Part shown: in pieces, positions 11,045 through 22,900 of the stretch
Layout of the letters: each line of letters opens with the position of its first letter
Position numbering within the stretch: the stretch's first letter is position 1
Assembly: GCA_023374025.1 (NCBI GenBank)
Contig: SIJG01000008.1
Coordinates: forward strand, 2,120,057-2,184,056
DNA length: 64,000 bases
From: Heterodera schachtii
Lineage: Eukaryota > Nematoda > Chromadorea > Rhabditida > Heteroderidae
Reading direction: 5' to 3'
Notes under the pieces: generated by a model
Told to the model about the DNA's origin: nothing
The model's database searches: none
The model's input: only the letters and a program-made list of their open reading frames with translations
Program-made: the position numbers and the translations under genes

Positions 11045-12895
11045 CTGAAATGCGGGAAATTGCTTTAGCTGGTTGGAAAAATTGAGTTTTTCTCTCATCA
11101 AAAAGTTTCATTTTCGGTCGAGGAGACCAAATTCAGAAATTGGAAATGAAAAATTGCCAATTTTGAATGACCGTTTCAAATTGTCCCCAACCGTCGATTC
11201 ATTTTCTTGGCCATTCGAACACTTCGCCGTTTTCCAAGTGCTGTCACAAGTGAACCCATCGGTTGCTGTTGTTCATGTTCACTAATTTCGGTAGAAGAAA
11301 TGAGGCGGCGGTTGTCGGAAGAAAACTCTTTATTTTTTTTAATGGGCGGTGCCATTAAAAAGATAATTTTGCTATAATATCAAATTAAGGTTTTTTGAGC
11401 AAGCACTTGTACAGTTTAGGTGCCACAATGAAAAACTGTTAGACAAATGATTCATTTCGCCAAATAGTTTACTTGGCGTCCATTTTTTTGCGCGATAATT
11501 CAAAAATTACACAGATAAATGACCTTTTTTGCACTATTTATTTTGATCAGCCATAACTCGCTCATTCCCAATCAAACTGAACAAATTTGCTATCTAAAAA
11601 AACTTTTAAAAGGAGAATCTCCATATATCTATAATCATATTATATTGTAAAAAAGCATTAAAAGTAAAATATAACCAAATTATACACAAAATTTAGTTCG
11701 TTGCTGCAGAATTATAAATTTAGATGGAAGAAGAGAATAAAAACCTAGAGACAGTGACCCTGAGATTAAAGAGAAAAAAGAGATAATTGACAATAAATAA
11801 ATAAACTTTTTTAACAATTAATAAAAGAAAAGAAATAAAGAAAGAAATTATACAATTAATATTGTTAAAATTAAAAATTTAGCAAATCATAATTTATTTC
11901 AATATATAGTAAGTATTTAAATTAAAAAAAACTATTATTACTATAAAGAATTCAAAACAATTACTAATTCTCACATATTACAAATAATGCATTGGACCAA
12001 TTTTTGTCAAACCCATGAAATCAAACAAGAGATTCATTTAAATGGATATTAATATTTTAATTCGTAATTAAACTGAAAAAAGTTAAAAATCATTATGAAT
12101 CTAAAAAATATTTAAACAAATTTAAACTGTTTACTATATGAATTTAAAAAAAAAAGTTTTTAGCAAATATGAAATTATAAATATTCATTTATTAGTTCAG
12201 TTTTTTTTAATTTTGTCAATTAAATATTAATTTATTAATATTTATTAAAAATTAACTTAAAATATAATTCATTTCTAAAAATATAAAAAAGAAAGTAAAA
12301 ATTAAGGGTCCGGGTCGTTTTCGTACGGGCCGTTTTCGTACGAGCCCATGTTTTTGGCTATAACTTTTTTATTTGCCAACTAATTCCAACATTGTTGCTA
12401 TCATTCGATAGCCCTAAGTGTTCTCTATTAGTCTGTAAATTTCAGAAAATTTCATTAAGGTTCAAAAAAGTTATGGCCAGAAAAATTTAAAAAACCAAAT
12501 TTTCCAACTTTTTTAGCTCGAACTTTTTTTAAACTTGACGAAATTTTTTGGGATTTTGCAGGCTAATAGAGCATCTGAGGGGCTTTCGAATGATACTAAG
12601 ATCGTTGGATTTGGTTGACAAAGAAAAAAAGTTATAGTCCAAAAACTGGGCTGGCGGTCAGGCGCCGAAACGCAGTGGACCCCCGAAATACATATATTTT
12701 TTAATTTTCAAAATGGTTTATTTTCCAGAAAAAAAAATCCTAGAAAAAACATATTTGTAAGAAAATTCAAAAATAATAATTTTTCATTTATAAAATTTCT
12801 AAAATTCGCTGGAAATTTTTTCAATAATTTTTTTTTTCTTGAAATTTCTATGAATTTTCCTGAAAATTTCTGTGTGAAAATTGCTTCCAACACAG
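11045..12895. other. AT-rich region without a gene; palindromic element at 12306-12686
   Basis: Positions 11045-11280 are less AT-rich and may hold relics of gene sequence that I cannot name. Positions 11240-11420 resemble 60-200. Positions 11420-12300 are very AT-rich with nothing recognisable. Positions 12306-12686 form an inverted repeat. It opens GGGTCCGGGTCGTTTTCG and closes with cgaaacgcagtggaccc. Between these are arms with tggctataacttttt and aaaaagttatagtcc and the recurring core tcgatagccctaagtgttct. Confidence 0.55.
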
Positions 12896-13636
12896 ATCAG
12901 TTTGCTGCTCACTGCTGTGACCATTTGACATTTGAGGACGACGGTTTCACGTTTGGCCACGCGTTCTTTGGGCGGTGCCCAAATGCGCAGTACGGTTGCC
13001 AATTCAGCACGGACAAACTGCTGAAAGCGATGGACGGCGGACAGATAAAGTGAATAAAAAAAAAAATTTTTCTCACAAAAACTCGCTAAAAAATTTTAAG
13101 AAAAAAATTTTTTTTTTTTTTTTGAAGTTTTAAGATTTTTGTTTTGAAAAATTTCTAAAATTGAGAATTTTTTTTTTTTTTTTTAATTTCCGGAGCGAGA
13201 GCAAAATTTTTTTGGATTTCTAATGTAAGATCCGGCCACATCCAACTCTTGAAACGGAAAAATTTAAAATTTCTTTTGGCAGAAGTGCACGTTTTCCGTT
13301 AGGTTCAATCCCTTTCTTGGCCTGACTGTTCACGAGCCGGTGCCATTGTCGCAGTGCCCTCCCCCTCCCCCACTTTCAAACGCCGATGGTGGCACTACAA
13401 CAAAAACGCGATGCCGCCCGCTTGCCGAACTGAGCAACCACTTCTTCACACTGCTCGGCCCGTTCCTGGACGACGCGTCGTTGCGCTCGCTCAGCTCGTC
13501 GTGCCGTCGCTTTCGGCATCTGCTGCCTGCACTGTTGCGCGACCGGCTGTCCGTGGAGTTGCGCTGGGCGCAACAGCAGCGGAATGGCACCGACGACGGC
13601 AAAACAACCCGCCGCCATTTCGGCATTTGTGGAACA
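12896..13636 (+). CDS. TRAF-type zinc finger / F-box protein, FBXO30/40-like (partial)
   Basis: Two exons fit in phase: 12896-13049 and 13303-13636. The first has paired Cys/His residues (FAAHCCDHLTF) and GRCPNAQYGCQFS, which resembles the CP.A.YGC motif of FBXO30/FBXO40 TRAF-type zinc regions. The junction reads GGQIKFNPFLGLTVHEP, like the RFNP stretch in that family. The second exon continues with an F-box-like helix pair (LLGPFLDDASLRSLSSSCRR, then FRHLLPALLRDR). Such proteins are substrate adaptors of SCF ubiquitin ligases. The N-terminal exons and the end are not resolved. A possible last exon at 14115-14135 would add only six residues before a stop. The family call rests on motif resemblance. 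Confidence 0.5.
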
Positions 13637-14913
13637 GTATGTTTTGGCATTGGCACTGGCGCACTCAATTAGACAATAATCACCATTTGCATATGCTGCC
13701 ATTGGGTGCACTTCATTTCCTCTCCATCATTTCCCCCAAATTTTTTTTTTTATTTCAAAACTTAGAATTTCTTTATAAGAAAACTTTTAAAAAATGAAAA
13801 AAATTTTTGATTCATATAAATTTTTTTTAAATGCTAGAAAAACTAAAAAAATTTATTGAAATTTTTATGAAAAATTTTCTAAATTATTCTCTCACTATCA
13901 TTTGTTAGGTGATCACAAAAGAATAATGATATATGATCATGTTGATAGTTGATTAATTAATTTGCGGTTTCGCCCGAATTTTCAAAATTTTCGTCACCAT
14001 CGGACCTTTTCACCTTTTTAACAAGTTAATGTGGACGACACACCCTTGGCCAAATCAGTTTTTTTTTTTTACCGAATTAAACGAATTGGATGCCTAAAAC
14101 TGATGGGGACGCAGTTTGTTGGCATCGCCGACTAAATTTGCCGAAATTTTCCATTTAAAAAACGGAAGAAAATTTCGATGGCAGCTATATGATCAAGCTC
14201 TCTGTGCCGTACTTTACAATACATTCTACTCCCTCCCCCTCCCCATTGAATAGCGTCGCTTTTTTGGCACTTCACAACATGGCGCCACGGCTGGCGTTGG
14301 TGCCGTCGTCGCCCCTGCTGCTGCTGCTGCTGCTGATCGTCCTCCTCGTGTTCAAATTGAGCCCCGCGGCGCACTGATTGACCACCTGCGCGACGGGTGC
14401 AAATTCTCCAATCAGCACTCAATTTATGACCATGTTTGGCTTGCTGGCCACAAACGGACCGTTGACGCGTTGTGTAATGCCAAATGAATGATGTAGCTGA
14501 TGAATGAAAGCAACACTACTTTACATTTAAACGCATATGGGCAGAGATTTGGGTTTGCTGCGCGAATCTCCGGCATTTTTCTCCTCCCGAGTCTCGAGTT
14601 TTTTTTTTGACCGTTTCTTCCCGAACCCTGACCCGGCATTTTTTTCGAATCCCGACGCTTACTCTTTTTTTTTGTATTTGCAATTGAATAATAAATTTAT
14701 ATATATATATACTTATGTGTAAAAAATACCAATGCTTTACAAAAAATTTTATCCACTTTTAAATGGAAATAAAAATAAAACGAATGAAAGAAAGAAAAAA
14801 CAAAAACAACCATTCAAAGAGCAAAACAATAGGACAGAAAACAGGCTCCCGGACAATCCGTCAGTGGTCAATCCGTCAGTGGACAATCCGTCAGTAAGTA
14901 GACAATCCGTCAG
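13637..14913. other. Non-coding stretch with trinucleotide run and short phrase array
   Basis: No supported gene is seen. Positions 14318-14337 carry a CTG run, and the reading frame across it encodes a Leu-rich stretch with no supporting context. Positions 14854-14913 hold four copies of the phrase aatccgtcagt spaced 15-20 bp apart. This resembles one end of the phrase-repeat foldback elements, but no inverted partner was found. Confidence 0.45.
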
Positions 14914-15615
14914 TTTTTGATAACAAAAAAATGTGAAATTCTTTTTTTGATTTAATGGTTTTTTTTTGTCCCCAAATGCTGATAAAATTTTGATTTTTGA
15001 TAACCTAACGTCTCAAGCACTCATAAAAGCCTCAGTTTTGTGTGCACTGCTCAAACATTAACAATTAATTTGTAACATAAATAGGGCGGGTAATTAATTA
15101 TATGGATATAAAAGCGCGAAATATGGCCATAAAATTTGGACCCAAATCGAGAAATATGGACCAAAAATTACAAAATTTGGACATAAATTTTTTGAATTGA
15201 AGGCTAAAATTTTCCAAAATTTCTTAAATTCGCAAATTTAAGTAAAACTATTAAAAATAGTAAATTTTTGATAACAAAAAAATGTGAAATTCTTTTTTTC
15301 TTATTTTAATCGTTTTTTTGTCCCCAAATGCTGATAAAATTTTGATTTTTGATAACCTAATGTCCCAATCACTCATAAAAAGCCTCAGTTTTGTGCTCAT
15401 TAAATGAATTCAATACACACAATAAAACATTAACAATTAATTTGTAACATAAATAGGGCGGGTAATTAATTCTATGGATATAAAAAAGCGAAATATGGCC
15501 ATAAAATTTTGACCTAAATCGAGAAATATGGACCAAAAATTACAAAATATGGACCCAAATCGCCAAATATGACCATAAAAATATGGATCAAAAATGGCAA
15601 TCGAAAAATATGGTC
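14914..15615. repeat. 351-bp tandem duplication upstream of unc-13
   Basis: Text starting tttttgataacaaaaaaatg at 14914 recurs at 15265. The next 340 bases match closely, including gtccccaaatgctgataaaa, aacataaatagggcgggtaa and repeated aaatatggaccaaaaatt phrases. The copies have diverged by small indels. The tract to about 16000 keeps repeating gaaatatgg and cataaaatt words. It lies 0.5-1.2 kb before the first unc-13 exon and may be part of the promoter region or simply satellite-like. Confidence 0.75.
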
Positions 15616-16083
15616 ATAAAATTGCAAAATATGGACATAAATTTTCCGAATAAAAGGGTAAAAGTTTCCAAAATTTCTTCAAATTCCCTTAATGCAAAGT
15701 AAAACTTTCAAAAATGGCACTAATTAGTGTTTAAAAATCATTTACACGAAAAAATCAACGATCAAGCTATAATTTACTCATTTTTAGCGAAAAATCAACC
15801 CGAAAAGCGAAATTTCTATTTTTTGCATATTTTTGTAAACTTACAAATTTTTAAGAACAATCAAATTTATTCAATATTCTCAAAAAATTAGCCAATTTAC
15901 AATAGCTGAGAGTGGTGCCGTACTGATATTTTTGGCAAAATGCCAAAATATGGACAAATATGTAAATGTGTGGACATAAATCGCGAAATATAGAAACAAT
16001 GGATATTATTTATTTTTTTTTGTTTTCCCTCTTTTTTGTTTTATTTAATGTAATTTAAAATTAATTTAATCGTTTTTTAGACA

Positions 16084-16903
16084 ATGGCCACCAAACGGCC
16101 GGCGTTGGCAACTGCGGCCACAGCGACGGTGCACGACCAACATTTGGTGGGCATTTTTGTGAAAATTTATTTTATTTTATTTCGATTTTAAATTTTATTT
16201 TAAAAATTATTCATTCATTTTACTGGGTATTTTCACGGAATTAAAAATCAATTAAGATCAGTCACACAGAACCTGATCAAATCAGAACAAAATGTAATCA
16301 TTTCGAAAATTTTCAGTAGATTAGGTAGGTTTTAAACAAATTAATGGATACAATTTGATCGAATCAAGGACAGACAGAACAGCAGATCATTGATTCGATC
16401 AAATCAAGGACAGAAGAGACAATTTTACAATTTGGATAAGATTAGAGGACGTTGTGATCAACTCTGATCTTGGGCTGAACAAAAAAAAGCAATGAAAGAA
16501 AGTGATCGATCACCTGTCAACTAGCTAAAACCAAGAGCTGTCCTTATTTTTTTGAATTAAGTACAAAAAACAAATCATTGCCCCAAAATGAAGGACATCA
16601 TTTTTGATTATTTATATAAAACACATAAAAATATTTTAATGATTTTAATCTACATTTTTAATGCAGAAACAACTCGTCTACAGAAAGTGCCTTCGTGCAC
16701 TGATCGATCCGATCAGTGCCACCACAACACCGCACAATTTTTGCGCAACAAATTTTCAGCAGGTGAGACTGGCGCTGCTGGCATTTTTTTGTTTTTCGAA
16801 TTTTGGCATTAAATGAATTTTTATTTGTTGGCATAATTTTTTCAGACTTCCACCACCTGGTGCCATGAGTGTGAAGGCCTTTTGTGGGGTTTGGCCAGAC
16901 AAG
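16084..16903 (+). other. unc-13: unc-13: exons up to a truncated C1 domain
   Basis: Exons are 16084(?)-16146, 16667-16762 and 16846-16903. The second reads [20 protein letters not shown] then [12 protein letters not shown], and the third [19 protein letters not shown]. This supplies the first His, the first CX2C pair and the GLLWG core of a C1 domain. The remaining zinc ligands (the RCTECGVKCHEKC-type half in relatives) are not encoded anywhere before the next exon at 18248. The third exon ends in phase 1 and 18248 begins in phase 1, so skipping the lost exon keeps the frame. A 431-bp foldback element occupies the intron where the lost exon should be. The spacing between the first His and the first Cys pair is also two residues longer than the usual 12. 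Confidence 0.75.
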
Positions 16904-19900
16904 GTGGGAAATACAATAAAATTTAAAATTTGTATAAATTTAACAACATTCTTCGACAAAAATGGGGGGGGGGGGAAAGGGGGGGAATTCCCCCCGGGTA
17001 CACCCCAAAACGTCGCCGCCGAAACGTCGCCGGACAAAACGTCGCCGCCGAAACGTCGCCGGACAAAACGTCGCCAGCCCGAAACGTCGCCGGGACATAA
17101 TGTCGCCGCAAAAAAATAATAAAAAATTTTCAAAATTTCAAAAAAACAAAAGTTTTTTAGCTTTTTGAAAATCTAAGTTTAAAAAAAAAAAAACTAAATT
17201 TGCTGAATTTCCGGGAAAAAAACCAAAAAACTTGAAAATTTTTTAAAAATTTTCATGTATTTTCTTGATAAAAAATTTTTTTTGAATTTTTCTAGAATTT
17301 TTTTCGTATTAAGCTAGCTAACTAAATTTTTGACAATTTTCTAAGTTTTTTTCTAAAATTAAAAAAAAAATTTGCGGCGACGTTTTGTCCGGCGACGTTT
17401 CGGCGGCGACGTTTTTTCCTGGTCCGATTCCCCCCTCCCCCCGAAATGAAAATTTTTAAAAATTTTCGAGCAAATAATGGAAAATTTTTTCGAATTCCCC
17501 CCCCAAACGAAAATTTAAAAATTTTATAGGCAAGTTTCGTAACAAATAGCACTCAAATTTTCAAAAATTTCCCGGCGGCGCCTATCGGCACCGCCGGACC
17601 TCCATTTTGCACTACTTTTACAAGTTTTTTGCCGTAAAACGGCCAAAATTGGGTCATTTTTAGTGCAAAAAGTGGAGTTTTTACTCAGCAGCGGGAAAAA
17701 AAAGTTTTGGTAAATAGAAAAAAAAAGGTCTCAGGTCGGGTCCCCCCCGAAAAATTTTTCTAGATACGCCCCTGAATAGGGGTGATAATTAGGGTTATAA
17801 ATTATATGCACTAAAAATGCCTCAAATATGCCCTTTAAATCCAAAAAATGCCCAATATGCACTAAAATACACTTTTAAAAATTACCAAAAAAGGCATTGA
17901 ACCCATAAAAAATGCCAAAAATTGTGTAAAAATTAGAAACGACTTTACATCAAACGAATGGCTAATTGTAAGAAGCGTTTTTTAGATAATTGCAAAAATT
18001 TTAGATTTTCAAAATTTATAATTACAATTCTGATTTGTTTAGTAAATTTTTATTATATGCTAAAACAAAATTACATTTTTTATATCAACATTTTTTTCAA
18101 AATTTCTTACAAACGGCTCAAAATCTTTCGGTTTTTAAGGATCTTATTTTTTAAAAATTTCCAAAAAATCGATTTTCAGGGGGGTGTATTTTCGCTTTTT
18201 AATTTTATTTGAAAAATTTGGATTTTTTTTTCAATTTTTTTTTGCAGTGATCCGCGATCGGATGAAGGCCCAGGAGCGCAACAAGCCGGAAGTGTTCCGC
18301 CGCATTTCGGACGCGTTCAGCGTGGACGACAAAACGCAGCAGGAGGTGGGGCCAAAAGGGAGGGAGGGTCGACGAAGGAGTCCTGGAAAGTACTGGAAAA
18401 TAAAAAAAATTCCGAAAATAACACAGCTCTGGATTCTGGGAAATCCTGGAAAACAAGCCAACGTGTTTGCCTGGAAAATTGAATATTTTCATGTGCTCAG
18501 TGTTTCGGGCGAAATTTCCAAAATTTGATGGAAATTTTTGAAAAAATTCGTGCCAATTTTGCCGTAAAGAATGAATGAAATATGTGCATATACTTAAATA
18601 GGCAACAGCAGGGGGTCTTGAAAAAAAGTTGAAAATTTCCTAAATGGGTTAGGTTCGTTTTCTGTAGGGAAAAAAAAATTCCAAAAAATTTCAGAGAGAA
18701 TAATGGGTTATGTATGCAATTTACATGCCATTTTATGTGAGCAATTAAACTTTCAAAGACCTGAAAAATAATGCAAAAATTATATTTTGATTTAAAAACA
18801 AAAATTTATTTGATTGATGAATTTTTCAGACTCTTCGTGTCGTAAAAAACTCAATTTTGGAGGGCAGTTCAAAATGGAGTGCCAAAATTCAGCTGACAGG
18901 TGGCACAAGCATATATTGTATTTTTATGGGGGGTGAAAAAAATTTTCAAACCTAGAAATTTTTCATAAAAAAATTCTTAGGAATTTTCTTAGCACGAAAA
19001 TTTCAAGAAAAAAATTTTTTTAAAAATTTTTCAGCGATTTTTTGGAATTTTTTTGAAAAAACTTAGTAGTTCATCATAAGATTTCGAAAAAATCGCTGAA
19101 AAATTTCTCAAAAAAATTTTTTTCTTGAAATTTTCGTGCTAAGAAAATTCCTAAGAATTTTTTTATGAAAAATTTCTAGGTTTGAAAATTTTTTTTTTTA
19201 AATTTTTCGGGGGGGGGGGGGGAAACGACGGGGGGGGAAACGACGGGGGGGAAACGACCTGCTCCGATTTTTATGTGTTACATTATTTGGCTCTGCTCGA
19301 AGTGTTCCCGGTCTCGATTCTCGAGCCGATAAATCGCCGCCAAAATTAAAAAAAAAAAGTTAAAACTTAGAATCTTATAAATTTTAATTTGAAAATTCTA
19401 GCGTTTTTGAAATTTTTTTAAAAAATTGAAGGCACCTTTTTCTTGAAAAATATCTAATTTTAAAAAGTTTTCTAACAATTTTTCTTGAAATTTTGTTATA
19501 AAAAGTTCTAAGATTTTTTTTATTATAATAGGTTTTAAATTTTTTTTTTTTTTTTTGAAAATTTTGGCTGCGAAATTTTGTCCCGGCGATATTTTCTCCT
19601 GTTCCCCGGATTTCAGGTTTCGAATTAAATTTCATCTTCCGAAAAGGATTTTTAAATTTAAATGATGATTAAGTTAGATAATAATTTAAATAGAAACATC
19701 ATTGATTTTCCAGTGATTTGTGCCAAAGGGCTGAGCGGCAAAGACAAAACGGGCACTGGTGTGCCGTACGTGACGGCACAGGTGGGCAAAGTGCGCAAGC
19801 GGACGCGCACCATTCACCAGCAGCGGCAGGAGATGAACCACCCGGTGTGGCACGAGCAGTTCACATTGTGAGTGGAGCATTGAATTTCTCAAATTGTCTT

Positions 19901-22900
19901 TAATTTTCGAAATTTTTAATTATTTTATAAATTTTATTACAATTTATTTGTTTTAAGAATTTCATCGTTAAAAAAATGAATTAAATATTTATTATAATAA
20001 TTTTAAAAATTAAAAAAAGTGTATTTTCTTGGAATTTTAAATAAAAATAATATTTTTTTCCCCAATTTATTGAAAAATAATTTAAAAATTAATTTCATTT
20101 TAAAAAATCATCAAACCAATAAAAGAAATTTGTATTTTTAAACAAATTATTATTATTATTTTTTAACTCATAAACTGTTTATTATACTAAATTATTTTTA
20201 TATTTAATTATTTTTATTTCCTACACATATTTTTGCTTATTTTATTTATTTTTTTTTTTACCTAATTGCTTAATTATTGTATTTTGAATATTTATCACCA
20301 CTCATTTTTTCAATTAATTTTCTAAATAATAATATTTATGCACTTAAATTTACGCCGCTCTGAAATAGCCGAATATGTACAAAAACCCAAAATATGGAAA
20401 TTAAAATAATATAAATAAATAAAAATAAATAAATACCTATTTTCCGCATTTAATTTATGCCACTCTGATCAAAAATATTATTGCAGCGAATGTGACAACA
20501 TCACTGATCGGATCAAAGTGCGCGTGTGGGACGAGGACAACGATCTGCTGAAGAGCAGCAGCAAACTGAGGCGAAAGCTGAGCCGTGAATCGTCGGACGA
20601 CTTTCTTGGCCAGACAATCATCGAAGTGCGCACTCTGTGCGGCGGCGAGACGGACGTGTGGTACAATTTGGGTAAGCCCAATTAATCACTAATTAATTAA
20701 TTATTGATTAATTAATTAATTATTGATTGGTTAATAATTAAACATCAATTTAATGTGATCTGCTAAGCAATTTACAAATTTGAATAAAATATATACATAT
20801 TTACAAATAAATTTTATTTTATTTTTATTATTTAATCGGTCAAAATTAAAAATTTTGAAATTTGAATAAATATATATATATTTATAAACAAGTTTTATTT
20901 TATTTTATCTTTATTATTTAATCGGTCAAAGTTAAAAACTAAAATTTATTGAGAAATTAATTTGTTTTCCATAATTTAATTAAAATAATAATTTATTAAA
21001 TATTGTTAAATTACTTTTTATTTTTAAATATTTGTCCAAATTTTCATTATCACATTTTATTTATTTTCGTTTGAAGATCAAAGGACCGACAAATCATCAG
21101 CTGTTGTCAGCGGTGCCATTCGGCTGCACATCAAAGTGGACATCAAAGGCGCCGAGCGGCAGGCACCGTACCATCTACAGTACACCTGTCTTCATGAGCA
21201 TTTGTTCCTGGTACGGTAGGTACACACACGCAACAAATTATTTACCGTTTTAGAGCCCCCAGGGGCCTATTTTCCAATTAATTAGTAGCAATTTGAGTTG
21301 AAAAAAACTGATATAATAATTTTGCAATTTTTTTTTATAAAATATGTTTTGGCATTTTTGAAAATAAATAAATTTTGGATTTTATTTTTGTATCGGACTG
21401 TATTTGATTTCAAATTTTCTAAAACCAATTTAAATTCACGTTTTAGCCTTTAAGAAGAAAACTTTAAAAAATATAGAAATATTTTTTAATTTTATTTTTA
21501 ACCTAATACCAAATTTTCAAAGTTTACATTTTTTATACTAAAAATTTATTTTAATTTTTAATAATTTTTTTTTAATTTAAAATCCATTTATGATGAATTT
21601 TTTGCCGGTTCAACGCAACCAATGAAAGCTAAAATTAAAAAAAATAATTATTTTATTTTATTTTTAAACCTAATTTAAAATATTTTCAAAATTATTATAA
21701 TAAAAATTTGTTCTAATTTATTTTTTTAATTTATAACCATTTTTATGATGCATTTTTATGCCGAAATTCAGTACCAGTACAAAGATGACGAGGTGCACCT
21801 CCCACATAAGCAGCAGCAGCACCAACTCAAACAGCAGTATCAACAGCAGCAGATGGCCGGCACGACGGATACGGTAGTGAACACGTCCGACACGGCGTGG
21901 ACACTGTATTTTGACGAATACGGTCAACAGATTGTGGAGGAGTTTGCTATGCGATACGGCATTGAGCAAATTTACCAGGTGATGGGGGGGGGGGGGAGAA
22001 TTGGCACAATGCCAAGGGAAAAAGCGATAATTTTAAACTTTGTAAATTTTTTTTGTTAAAAATAAAATTTTAATTTATTTATTAAAAATATTTTTCATTA
22101 TTTATTTTGAATATAAACAAAATATCAATATTTATAAAATTTAATTTATTTTATAATTTATTTTTTATAAGGTATTTTGGTTTATTTATTTTGAATTTAA
22201 ATTTAAAAAAAAACAAATTATTAAATTAATTTTTATTATTCTTTAAAGTAATTTAAAAGATTATAATTTTTTGAATTAAAATATTTTGATACTTTAATTT
22301 CAAATAAAATTACTTTTTAATTTAAATAATATTTTTTTATTCCGTTATTTATTTATTTTTTTGTGCCAGGCCATGACCCATTTCGCCTGTTTGTGCACCA
22401 AATACATGTGCGTTGGCGTGCCCGCCGTGTTGTCCATGCTTTTGGCCAATATCAACGCGCACTATTCACACGCGACAGCAGCAACCGTAGGAAATGTTTA
22501 TTTATTTTAATTAACTGTTAAAATGAAAATTTAATTTTAATTAATTTAATTTTTAAAAATTCTTTTTAATTGAAATGATGAAAACTGACCTATTAAAATA
22601 CTTTTAATATATATTATATTTTTGTATAAATATGTCAAAATTATTTCACTTTATGATTAAAAATTAATCAATTATTCCATTTTAATTATTTGCAATCAAT
22701 TAATTAATTAGTCAACCAATTAGCAAAACTAATTAGGCGTTAATGAATTTAATTTATAAAAATATTTTATAAATGAAATGATGAAACAATCGCTTAAAAT
22801 CCTGTTAAGCTATTATTTTTTGTATATAATATGTCAAAATTCTTCCACTTTCTGCTTAAAAATTAATTCTCAATTTATATTCCATTTTAATTGTTTGCAA

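Larger units (their letters stand above)
18248..21210 (+). other. unc-13: unc-13: linker and C2B domain exons
   Basis: Exons are 18248-18345, 18830-18899, 19714-19867, 20487-20671 and 21077-21210, all consistent in phase. They encode [17 protein letters not shown], the linker [13 protein letters not shown], and the C2B domain. In C2B the first loop reads [11 protein letters not shown] where relatives have KDKTGTSDPYV. The second conserved calcium-site Asp is therefore Val, while VWDEDNDLL of the later loop is kept. The hairpin also differs ([18 protein letters not shown] instead of NLNPVWEEKF). Intron 18346-18829 has nothing notable. Intron 18900-19713 holds the foldback at 18925-19250. Confidence 0.85.

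Noticed and set aside
14189..14377. Small frame ending in a Leu-rich hydrophobic segment
   Set aside because: The Leu run comes from a CTG repeat. There is no acceptor or neighbouring exon that makes it a credible secreted or membrane protein.
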